This document shows positions 8,790 through 15,523 of a stretch of DNA of 19,039 nucleotides, in pieces. The notes under the pieces were generated by a model, which saw only the letters and a list, made by a program, of their open reading frames with translations, was not told the DNA's origin and did no database searches. Numbering within the stretch: position 1 is the first letter of the stretch; every line of letters begins with the position of its first letter. The stretch covers positions 1 to 19,039 of the forward strand of contig CAJXXO010000016.1 of NCBI GenBank assembly GCA_913062655.1. The letters are read 5' to 3'. The position numbers and the translations under genes were made by a program. The stretch is from an uncultured Bacteroidota bacterium. GTDB taxonomy: Bacteria; Bacteroidota; Bacteroidia; Chitinophagales; S012-47.

Positions 8790-10061
8790 TTACTGGTACA
8801 AGGGAAATGGTTCGGTGAATGCATTTACTTCCTGCTTCACCGCAGCGATGTTATCGGTATTCTCCGGATCAGTGATCAATCGATCGATCCATTCCACTAC
8901 TTTCACACAGTCGGCCTCTTTGAAACCCCGGGTGGTAACCGCAGCCGTACCGACCCGGAAACCGGAGGTCACAAATGGCGACTTATCATCAAAAGGAACC
9001 ATGTTCTTATTGACGGTGATGTCGGCTTCTCCCAGCACCTTTTCTGCTACTTTGCCCGTCACTCCTTTATTGCGCAGATCGATCAGCATCAAGTGATTGT
9101 CCGTTCCGCCCGAAATGACCTTGTAGTCTTTATCCATAAAGGCCTTGGCCATAGCTTGTGCATTGTCGATCACTTGCTTGGCGTAGGCCTTGTATGCATC
9201 CGTCAATGCTTCACCAAAAGCCACCGCTTTACCGGCAATCACATGCTCCAGTGGCCCACCCTGTGTGCCCGGAAAAACGGCACTATCAAGCAGTGAGCTC
9301 ATATTGCGCACTACTCCTCTAGGAGTGGCAATACCCCACGGATTGGCAAAGTCTTGTCCAACCATGATCAACCCGCCACGCGGACCACGAAGGGTTTTGT
9401 GGGTGGTTGTCGTGATGATATGACAGTATTCGGCCGGGTCATTGAGCAGGTCAGCGGCTATCAAGCCTGACGGATGGGAGATATCGGCCAGCAGCAGGGC
9501 GCCTACTTGCTCGGCAATTTCCCGGAACCGTTTGTAATCCCAATCACGGGAGTAGGCCGATGCCCCACAGATGATCAACTTAGGCAGCTCCTGCTTGGCG
9601 ATCTCCTCCACCCGGTCCATATCGATCAGACCGGTATCCTCCTCCACGCCATAAAAGCTGGGCTGGTAGAGTTTACCGGAAAAATTCACCGATGAACCAT
9701 GGGTGAGGTGGCCCCCGTGCGAGAGGTCAAAGCCCAGTATTTTATCGCCTGGCCGCAATGTCGCCAGCATCACGGCAGCATTGGCTTGCGCGCCACTGTG
9801 GGGTTGTACATTGGCCCATTGCACGCCAAAGAGCTCTTTCACTCGCTCGCGAGCCAGGTCCTCCACATCATCTACCACTTCGCAGCCTCCGTAATATCGT
9901 TTACCGGGTAATCCTTCCGCATATTTATTGGTCAACACGGACCCTACCGCCTCCATCACTTGTGGGCTGGTAAAGTTTTCGGATGCGATCAATTCGATAC
10001 CCCGGGTCTGGCGTTCCCGTTCCTTTTGAATCAAGTCGAAGACTACATTATCTCGTTGCAT
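8790..10061 (-). CDS. glyA: Serine hydroxymethyltransferase
   Basis: A PLP enzyme that interconverts serine plus tetrahydrofolate and glycine plus 5,10-methylene-THF, feeding one-carbon metabolism. From the chosen ATG the protein is 423 residues and opens MQRDNVVFDLIQKER, as SHMTs of this phylum do. Visible signatures are ELIASENFTS (23-32), YAEGLPGKRYYGG (47-59), QPHSGAQAN, the DISHPSGLIA region and the PLP lysine K222 in TTTTHKTLRGPRGG. An 8-codon longer frame starts at TTG 10085, but that TTG is part of a perfect -7 box (TATATTTG), so the ATG at 10061 is preferred. It appears to be the first gene of the operon glyA - antiporter - trmB - MBL-fold gene. Confidence 0.96.
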   Translation of the reverse strand: MQRDNVVFDLIQKERERQTRGIELIASENFTSPQVMEAVGSVLTNKYAEGLPGKRYYGGCEVVDDVEDLARERVKELFGVQWANVQPHSGAQANAAVMLATLRPGDKILGFDLSHGGHLTHGSSVNFSGKLYQPSFYGVEEDTGLIDMDRVEEIAKQELPKLIICGASAYSRDWDYKRFREIAEQVGALLLADISHPSGLIAADLLNDPAEYCHIITTTTHKTLRGPRGGLIMVGQDFANPWGIATPRGVVRNMSSLLDSAVFPGTQGGPLEHVIAGKAVAFGEALTDAYKAYAKQVIDNAQAMAKAFMDKDYKVISGGTDNHLMLIDLRNKGVTGKVAEKVLGEADITVNKNMVPFDDKSPFVTSGFRVGTAAVTTRGFKEADCVKVVEWIDRLITDPENTDNIAAVKQEVNAFTEPFPLYQ

Positions 10062-10082
10062 CTGGGCTACTTTTAGCGTTAC

Positions 10083-10090
10083 CAAATATA
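10083..10090 (-). promoter_or_regulatory. -7 box of the glyA operon promoter
   Basis: On the minus strand this reads TATATTTG, a perfect match to TAnnTTTG, 21 nt before the glyA ATG. A clear -33 TTTG is not visible at the usual 19-21 bp spacing, which would lie inside the end of the ClC gene. It supports glyA starting its own transcript rather than depending on ClC read-through. Confidence 0.5.
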
Positions 10091-10098
10091 GTTAAATC

Positions 10099-11877
10099 TC
10101 AATCGCTCGTTTGATTGATCAGCAGGGTGCGATAGACGCTGAATATTTTCGATTTCGACACAAATCCTTCATACTTTTCTCCTCGCAATACAGGCAAATT
10201 CCAGGCCCCGGTATCAGAGAACTTCTTCATCACCACGTCCATCGAGTCCTGAATATCGACATAGCCGGGCGGAGAATGCATCAGATCACTAACCTTTACC
10301 GATTCATACAGCTCAGGCTTGAACATCACCTCACGGATATCATCCAATAAGACAATTCCGCGAAGCCGTTGTTCCTCATCGACCACCGGAAAAATGTTTC
10401 TATGGGCGTGTTTTACCATGTCCACAAGGTCGCCTAAAGTCGCTTGTGGGTGAATGGTAGGCAGATCGTGCTCTACCACTCGCTTGATCGACAAGAGCCG
10501 AAGCACCAGCTTGTCTTTATCCCGTGTAATGAGCTCGCCCTTCTCGGCCAGCTTTTTGGTATTGAAGGAATGGGGCTCGAAAATGATAGTGGTCAGGTAA
10601 GATATAGCCGACACAATCATCAACGGTACAAACAAGGCATAGCCGGAAGTCACCTCTGCAATGAGGAATATCCCCGTAAGTGGTGCGTGCATCAACCCAC
10701 TCATCAACCCTGCCATAGCCACCAGGGCAAATGAGCTCTCCAACAACGGGTAGGGCCACCCCATCATATTGCAGGAGCGGGCAAACAGGAAACCCAACAA
10801 GCCCCCAATGAATAATGACGGGGCGAATACACCCCCATTGCCACCAGCACTGATGGTAACAGAGGTGGCCACCACTTTGACCAGCATTACCGCCAGGATA
10901 AAGACGGGGATTTGCCAGAATCCACCCTCCAACGCACCAAATATGGAACGTGAAAAGAGTTCCTCCGGCTGATCACGGAGCAATACCCGTATCACATCAT
11001 ACCCCTCACCATACAGGGGAGGGAAGATAAAAATCAGCACCCCCAGCACTACGCCCCCCAACACCGCCTTGGGTAGCCGCTGCCTGAAACGCTGGAAGAG
11101 CTTTTCAATACCGAAATAGGTCTTATTGAACAAGAGGGAGAAGAGGCCGGTCAACACCCCTAAAATAATGTAGAGCGGCACCTCCCGGAGATTAAATTCG
11201 TAATTGCCCGAATAGGCAATAATTACCTCAGCCGTGGAGAGCACATCGCCAATAATCATCCCCGATACAGAAGCCAGCAGGAGTGGAATCAGGTAGCTAA
11301 CCCCGATATCGAGAAGTAGCACCTCGAACACAAAAATGACCGCTGCAATAGGCGCGGCAAAGACGGCACTCAAGGCTCCGGCCACGCCACAACCGAGCAG
11401 TAGAATCCTGCGCTTATAATCCAGGTGAAAGAGTTGGGCGATATTGGAACCATAGGCGGCTCCCGTCATCACGATGGGCGCCTCCAGCCCAACTGAGCCC
11501 CCAAATCCAACGGTCAGTGAACTGGTAACGATGTGACTGTACATCTTGTCCCGCTCGAAGAGACCCGCTTTGCGGGTGATGGTATACAGCATATTGGGGA
11601 TGCCAAAACCCAGCTTGTTACGATTCAGGTAACGGACAAAGAGAACGGCCAGCACAATGCCGACAAAGGGAAACGCCAGATAGTAGTAATCAAAGACAAA
11701 CTGCGAATCAAGATCGGCCAGGAAAGACTTAAGCTGATACACCAGTGTTTTGAGCAGGGCAGCCGCCAATCCACTGAGCAATCCGATCAGAATGCTGAGG
11801 ATGATCACAAACTGCCGGGTGCTGAGGTGCTTGGCCCGCCAGATAAGAAATCGTACCAAAAGGGAATGGTGCCGCAT
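10099..11877 (-). CDS. ClC-family chloride channel/transporter with two CBS domains
   Basis: A 592-residue inner-membrane ClC protein: ClC core at about 20-440 and a CBS pair at about 466-520 and 530-585. Selectivity-filter motifs are present in modified form: GFGIP (90-94, usually GSGIP), GLEAP (130-134, usually GREGP) holding the gating glutamate E132, and GGVFAP (348-353). Aligned by eye with E. coli ClC-ec1 around FAAPIAAVIFVFEV, the internal proton glutamate E203 is replaced by V186, and the central tyrosine Y445 aligns with F438. Loss of the proton glutamate is characteristic of ClC channels, so passive Cl- conduction is possible, but this is inferred. The CBS pair probably binds an adenine nucleotide as regulator. 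The gene starts 18 nt after the anti-sigma/barrel gene stop and has a -7 box nearly touching its ATG. Confidence 0.9.
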   Translation of the reverse strand: MRHHSLLVRFLIWRAKHLSTRQFVIILSILIGLLSGLAAALLKTLVYQLKSFLADLDSQFVFDYYYLAFPFVGIVLAVLFVRYLNRNKLGFGIPNMLYTITRKAGLFERDKMYSHIVTSSLTVGFGGSVGLEAPIVMTGAAYGSNIAQLFHLDYKRRILLLGCGVAGALSAVFAAPIAAVIFVFEVLLLDIGVSYLIPLLLASVSGMIIGDVLSTAEVIIAYSGNYEFNLREVPLYIILGVLTGLFSLLFNKTYFGIEKLFQRFRQRLPKAVLGGVVLGVLIFIFPPLYGEGYDVIRVLLRDQPEELFSRSIFGALEGGFWQIPVFILAVMLVKVVATSVTISAGGNGGVFAPSLFIGGLLGFLFARSCNMMGWPYPLLESSFALVAMAGLMSGLMHAPLTGIFLIAEVTSGYALFVPLMIVSAISYLTTIIFEPHSFNTKKLAEKGELITRDKDKLVLRLLSIKRVVEHDLPTIHPQATLGDLVDMVKHAHRNIFPVVDEEQRLRGIVLLDDIREVMFKPELYESVKVSDLMHSPPGYVDIQDSMDVVMKKFSDTGAWNLPVLRGEKYEGFVSKSKIFSVYRTLLINQTSD

Positions 11878-11882
11878 AGCGG

Positions 11883-11890
11883 CAAAATTA
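11883..11890 (-). promoter_or_regulatory. -7 box directly before the ClC start codon
   Basis: On the minus strand this reads TAATTTTG (fits TAnnTTTG), ending 5 nt before the ClC ATG at 11877. A transcript from it would start at or within a few bases of the ATG, giving a leaderless or nearly leaderless mRNA. No good -33 TTTG is seen at the normal spacing, so this could be chance in the 18-nt gap; read-through from the upstream sigma operon is the alternative. Confidence 0.35.
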
Positions 11891-11895
11891 CCAAC

Positions 11896-13335
11896 TTACA
11901 ACCGGTACTTCAGCCCAAGGGAAAGACCGTATGCATTCAGGTCCCGGGCCTCTACACCCAACGGTTGTAAAGAGAATTGGTATTGCACACCTCCCTCAAC
12001 GGTAAAAGCCGGGGTGGCGTGAAAAGCAACACCGGCCCCCAGGTAGCCCAGGGCGCGGTAGGCAGGTGTGTGTCCCTGATGATAAGCTTCGTGTGTATTG
12101 GCACTACTCAGCCCCATACTGCTGAGGTCCTCCTGCGTGGCGTTTCTTGCGGTATTGCTCACATCATAGGTGATGATAGTATCCGCGACTAGTGCCGCTG
12201 AGGGGAAAGAGGCGGTATTGGACAAGTTGTGGTAATGGAAATGGTAATGCTCGCTTTGTATAAACAAATGGCGTACCCCAGCCGTGAGGTAGCCATCCCA
12301 CTTAGCGTTGCCATTCAGGTGGTAGGTGACCAATGTAGGCACCTCAATATGCGTCAGCCGGCCCTGTGTAGCGAGGTGGATTCTGCTATTCACCGTGTCG
12401 TGTTCACCCGATTCGGTGTATTGTATTTCATGATAGCCCAAGCCTGTCTCCAATGAGATATTGTTCCACAATTCCACCCCTGTACGGACACCCATGGCAT
12501 AGCTGAATTCACGATTGGAATGGCCATACCAATGTGCCAGGGCATAGGTGCCTGCAAAGGGCTGTACAAAACGACCTTTTGCATCGGCAAAGGTGCGACC
12601 AATAGGATCCTCGCTGGCCAAAACTCTTGGCGATGATTCCTCGATGCGCAGTAGCGAAGTGCTGGCCAGTGGTGGCATTTCGCCTGCACTTATCAGAGAA
12701 GATTCAACCGGTAGGCTCGTATTCCCCCCTCCACTTTCCGGGGTGGTTGGAGAGGCGGTGGTGAATTGTTCATTCGTTGCTGCTCCATTATCAGCTACCT
12801 CTTCTTCATTGGATGTTGAGGATGTCGAGGCGGCAAGCACAGGGTCATCGCCTGTATCTTGCACAGCCTCGTCCTCATGGACCAACCAATGTAAAGGTTT
12901 CTCTTGCTCAGCATCGTCTGCTGCATTATTCGTGGAAGCGTTAGGGTCGGTGGTGGGATGGCCCATTGCTGCATTGTCCGGGTTGGCAGGCGCTTCTTCC
13001 ATACTGTCGGCCAGCCTTTCTTCAGACGCTGCTGTGGAAGTAGTATTCGCCTCACTTTCCGTGGTGGCTGGGGTCTCCTTCTTTTCTTGCGGTGGGGTGG
13101 GTTGATCGGCAACGGCTGGTGGGGCAGGATCGTTGAAGAGCCACAGTACGGTTACCAATACAAGCGTAGCAATGGCTGCCGCTATTCCTGCTACACGCCA
13201 CCAAAACACAACCGGACGCTTGTTGTCTTTATCCAACATCGCCTCCATGGCCGCCCAATCCGATGGATCGTAGGCGGATTCATGGCCTGCCAAAAACTTT
13301 TTGGCCAAGTCATCCATGTGGTGATTATCTGGCAT
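11896..13335 (-). CDS. Anti-sigma-like inner-membrane protein fused to a C-terminal outer-membrane-type beta-barrel
   Basis: A 479-residue protein encoded just after an ECF sigma factor, overlapping it by 11 nt. Residues 1-40 are a short cytoplasmic segment (DDLAKKFLAGHESAYDPSDW, then AAMEAMLDKD), like the N-termini of Bacteroidota anti-sigma proteins. A single transmembrane helix follows at about 43-67 (WWRVAGIAAAIATLVLVTVLW). Residues about 68-250 are acidic and rich in Ala, Ser, Thr, Pro, Glu and Asn, with no clear fold. From about 262 to the end, alternating amphipathic strands with glycines and aromatics (QPFAGTYALAHWYG, MGVRTGVELWNNISLETGLG, LGLKYRL at the end) resemble PorT/OMP_b-brl-type barrels. 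I infer that the N-terminus holds the sigma factor while the barrel sits in the outer membrane and the linker spans the periplasm. A soluble beta-domain cannot be excluded. Confidence 0.75.
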   Translation of the reverse strand: MPDNHHMDDLAKKFLAGHESAYDPSDWAAMEAMLDKDNKRPVVFWWRVAGIAAAIATLVLVTVLWLFNDPAPPAVADQPTPPQEKKETPATTESEANTTSTAASEERLADSMEEAPANPDNAAMGHPTTDPNASTNNAADDAEQEKPLHWLVHEDEAVQDTGDDPVLAASTSSTSNEEEVADNGAATNEQFTTASPTTPESGGGNTSLPVESSLISAGEMPPLASTSLLRIEESSPRVLASEDPIGRTFADAKGRFVQPFAGTYALAHWYGHSNREFSYAMGVRTGVELWNNISLETGLGYHEIQYTESGEHDTVNSRIHLATQGRLTHIEVPTLVTYHLNGNAKWDGYLTAGVRHLFIQSEHYHFHYHNLSNTASFPSAALVADTIITYDVSNTARNATQEDLSSMGLSSANTHEAYHQGHTPAYRALGYLGAGVAFHATPAFTVEGGVQYQFSLQPLGVEARDLNAYGLSLGLKYRL

Positions 13336-13897
13336 AATTCGTTTGTTTTATCGCAAATTGTTCTTCTATAGCGGCCTGCAATTTTTTGCGGGCTTTGGCT
13401 AGGTTGGATTTTGAAGTACCTTCTGATATACCGAGTTGATCGGCTATTTCCTTATGGCTGTATCCCTCGATGGCGTAAAGGTTGAACACCGCCCGGTAGG
13501 CAGGGGTCAACTGCTGGACCAACTTCAGGATATCCTCCGCATTCAGTTGATCTACCGCCATGGGTTGCTGTTGTTCAAACCGCGCATCACTGATTTCTAC
13601 CGTCCGTCCTTTTCTGATTTCCTTCCGATAGTGATCGATGGCCGTATTGATCATGATACGGCTGATCCAGGCCTCAATCTGCCCTTGCTCCGCATCGTAT
13701 TTATCTATCTTCTTGAACACCTTGAAAAAGCCGGTATTAAGTATCACGGCCGCCTCGTCTCTGCAGTTGGCATAACGCATGCAAATCCCCATCATCTTCC
13801 CGTGGAAGAATTCATAGAGCTTCCGTTGTGCGTCACGGTCGCCCCTGCGGCATCCATTGATGAGCTGTTCCAACATCAATTTATAGGCGATTGGCAT
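13325..13897 (-). CDS. ECF-family RNA polymerase sigma factor
   Basis: A 190-residue sigma-70 family protein of extracytoplasmic-function type, with only regions 2 and 4. Region 2 (about 22-92) starts at RDAQRKLYEFF and includes IEAWISRIMINTAIDHYRK, the core-binding and -10 recognition part. Region 4 (about 122-174) includes LTPAYRAVFNLYAIEGYSHKEIA and the helix-turn-helix SHKEIADQLGISEGTSKSNL (147-166). A second possible start is the ATG at 13876 (MLEQLINGC), which fits the family length equally well. Its stop lies inside the start of the anti-sigma/barrel gene, an 11-nt overlap that would couple their translation, as expected for a sigma and its regulator. I see no clear TAnnTTTG box before it; a weak TACTTTTT lies near 13931-13938, and autoregulation from a sigma-specific promoter is possible. 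Confidence 0.93.
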   Translation of the reverse strand: MPIAYKLMLEQLINGCRRGDRDAQRKLYEFFHGKMMGICMRYANCRDEAAVILNTGFFKVFKKIDKYDAEQGQIEAWISRIMINTAIDHYRKEIRKGRTVEISDARFEQQQPMAVDQLNAEDILKLVQQLTPAYRAVFNLYAIEGYSHKEIADQLGISEGTSKSNLAKARKKLQAAIEEQFAIKQTNYAR

Positions 13898-13958
13898 GTG
13901 TTAGCCCTTTCTATGTATGCCATACGCCTGAAAAAGTAAAGGCGTTGCCTGGAGACAT

Positions 13959-13983
13959 AAAAAAAGGCAGTCGAATGACTGCC
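13959..13983 (-). terminator. Rho-independent terminator after the TonB-like gene
   Basis: On the minus strand a perfect 7-bp stem (GGCAGTC / GACTGCC, loop ATTC) is followed at once by seven T. It lies about 33 nt after the stop of the TonB-like gene and separates it from the sigma factor gene downstream. Confidence 0.8.
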
Positions 13984-14015
13984 AAAATACACTCAAATTC
14001 GATGGCAAGCGAATA

Positions 14016-14702
14016 TCAGCGTAATACGAAGTTGATAGGCACCACAAAATAGACCCGTACTTTCTGTCCCTGTTGCTGGCCGGGTTTCCAATGGGGCATT
14101 TGCTGCAACACCCGGATTGACTCGCGTTGCATGCGGGGTGTACCGCCCCTAACGATCGTGAAGTCGGTGAGTGAGCCGTCCTTTTCTACGATAAATTGCA
14201 CATAGACTCTGCCTTCAAGTCCATTGATCCGATCCAGGGCAGGATATGCAAGGTGCTGCTGTAAGAATTGGTAGAAGGCCGACATTCCTCCGGGATACTC
14301 CGGCATTACCTCCACCCTGCGATGGGGTTTGTCCAGCACAACATCTGGCTCAGCCACAGGAGGAGAGGTATTGACTTGCAGATCAGGCTTGTCGGGTGTA
14401 GTGGCCTCCGGGGCCACCTGTTTGTTGTCATCCACCTCATTGATATTGCTGTTGGGCGTCAGTACTTGCTCGGCTACCGGTCGTTGTTCTGGCTCGGGTA
14501 GGGGCACCTCTTCCTTAATCTGCGACCGTAGTACAAAGTCGACAAAGGTCAACTCGTCATGGTCGTCACGCAGTGGTGTTGGTGTAGGTGCGGCCGTCTT
14601 CCACTGAAAGGCCAGGATGACAAGGCCAATCGCTATGACGTAGCTTATTCGAAGAATAATGCCCCGCTTGCGGTTCAGTCGTTGGTGCGGATGCTCTTTC
14701 AT
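14016..14702 (-). CDS. TonB-family energy transducer-like protein
   Basis: A 228-residue protein with a short basic cytoplasmic N-terminus, one transmembrane helix (about 15-34), a Pro/Glu-rich periplasmic linker (about 38-125) and a C-terminal TonB domain (about 132-228). The domain opens with VEVMPEYPGGMSAFYQFL, continues with EGRVYVQFIVEKDGSLTDF and ends in MPHWKPGQQQGQKVRVYFVVPINF, all standard for Bacteroidota TonB-domain proteins. Such proteins usually link ExbB/ExbD proton-motive energy to outer-membrane receptors by binding their TonB box, but no exbB, exbD or receptor gene is nearby, so the partner is unknown. It sits alone between 125 bp of upstream gap and a strong terminator, so it is probably monocistronic. 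No convincing promoter is seen in that gap; CATCTTTTG near 14728-14736 on the minus strand is only a loose match. Confidence 0.88.
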   Translation of the reverse strand: MKEHPHQRLNRKRGIILRISYVIAIGLVILAFQWKTAAPTPTPLRDDHDELTFVDFVLRSQIKEEVPLPEPEQRPVAEQVLTPNSNINEVDDNKQVAPEATTPDKPDLQVNTSPPVAEPDVVLDKPHRRVEVMPEYPGGMSAFYQFLQQHLAYPALDRINGLEGRVYVQFIVEKDGSLTDFTIVRGGTPRMQRESIRVLQQMPHWKPGQQQGQKVRVYFVVPINFVLR

Positions 14703-14827
14703 AGTAGTGTGTTTTGCAGTTTACCAAAAGATGCAAACAGCTGTCTCATTGCACACACTTCTACAACGATCTGACATAGACGGGCGTACCTACCTGGCTA
14801 CTAATGACCTACTTGTGACATAAAACC

Positions 14828-15523
14828 CTAATGAATACCGAGCTGGATGCCCATTGTCATAGCCGGCAAAGCGGGGTAGTCGACCGCGTTGGTAAAAAAG
14901 TCGGTGAAACGATACTGGTAGAAGAAGGCCAGGTTGTTAAATCCTATGCGGGCAAAAGCGTGGGCATAATACGACTGCACATAGGACAACCGGCTGGTGG
15001 TAACCGTTTGCACCTCCCCGGTAGGCAATTCATTCTGGGTAAAATGAGAGGCGACAAGCCGAATGGGTAATCCGGCACCGAAGTCGATAAAGCGACCAAT
15101 ACTATTGCCCCGCTCGCCAATATTGAACCGAAGAAATAAGGTCGGCTCCAGGTAATGCATGATGATTTCTTCCTCATCGTGCAAGGTGGTATCTACAATA
15201 ACCTTTCCTTCTTCCTGGCGAAAATCAAAAGTATGGTTACCATAGTTGGCTTCCACGCCTAAAGACAGTAATTCACTGATTTTATACTTATAGCGCAATC
15301 CTATCTTGAAGTCATTGGATCCCGGCACGCGGGTCTTTGCCCCTTCGTTGTTTTTCCCGAAGATCAATCCATAGCTAAAGTATAAGTGTACGAAATGCTT
15401 CCGATTGGGCCCAAATTTACTGTAGGTGGTATCCACTTTATCTACATCCAGCAATACCGTCTGTGCAGGGGCAACAAAAGCAAAGAGGCAAATCAGAACA
15501 AATAGGGTGGCTAGTTTTTTCAT
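14828..15523 (-). CDS. Outer-membrane beta-barrel protein with signal peptide
   Basis: A 231-residue exported protein. Residues 1-21 (MKKLATLFVLICLFAFVAPAQ) form a type I signal peptide. The rest is alternating hydrophobic/polar strands with many aromatics (HFVHLYFSYGLIFG, IGLRYKYKISELLSLGVEAN, LEPTLFLRFNIG, IDFGAGLPIRLVAS, NNLAFFYQYRFTDFF), consistent with an 8-10-stranded outer-membrane barrel of the OMP_b-brl/PorT-like type. No catalytic motif is seen. Its start overlaps the stop of the S8 peptidase gene as ATGA, so the two are probably translated together and may form a functional pair. Specific role unknown. Confidence 0.8.
   Translation of the reverse strand: MKKLATLFVLICLFAFVAPAQTVLLDVDKVDTTYSKFGPNRKHFVHLYFSYGLIFGKNNEGAKTRVPGSNDFKIGLRYKYKISELLSLGVEANYGNHTFDFRQEEGKVIVDTTLHDEEEIIMHYLEPTLFLRFNIGERGNSIGRFIDFGAGLPIRLVASHFTQNELPTGEVQTVTTSRLSYVQSYYAHAFARIGFNNLAFFYQYRFTDFFTNAVDYPALPAMTMGIQLGIH

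Noticed and set aside
8325..9096. Long plus-strand open frames over the antiporter and glyA genes
   Set aside because: They are reverse-complement shadows of two strongly supported genes. Their translations have odd composition and match no family.
12548..13371. Open frames opposite the anti-sigma/barrel linker
   Set aside because: They arise from the low-complexity Ala/Ser/Thr/Glu-rich linker read backwards, giving Ser/Val/Gly-rich strings without domain features.
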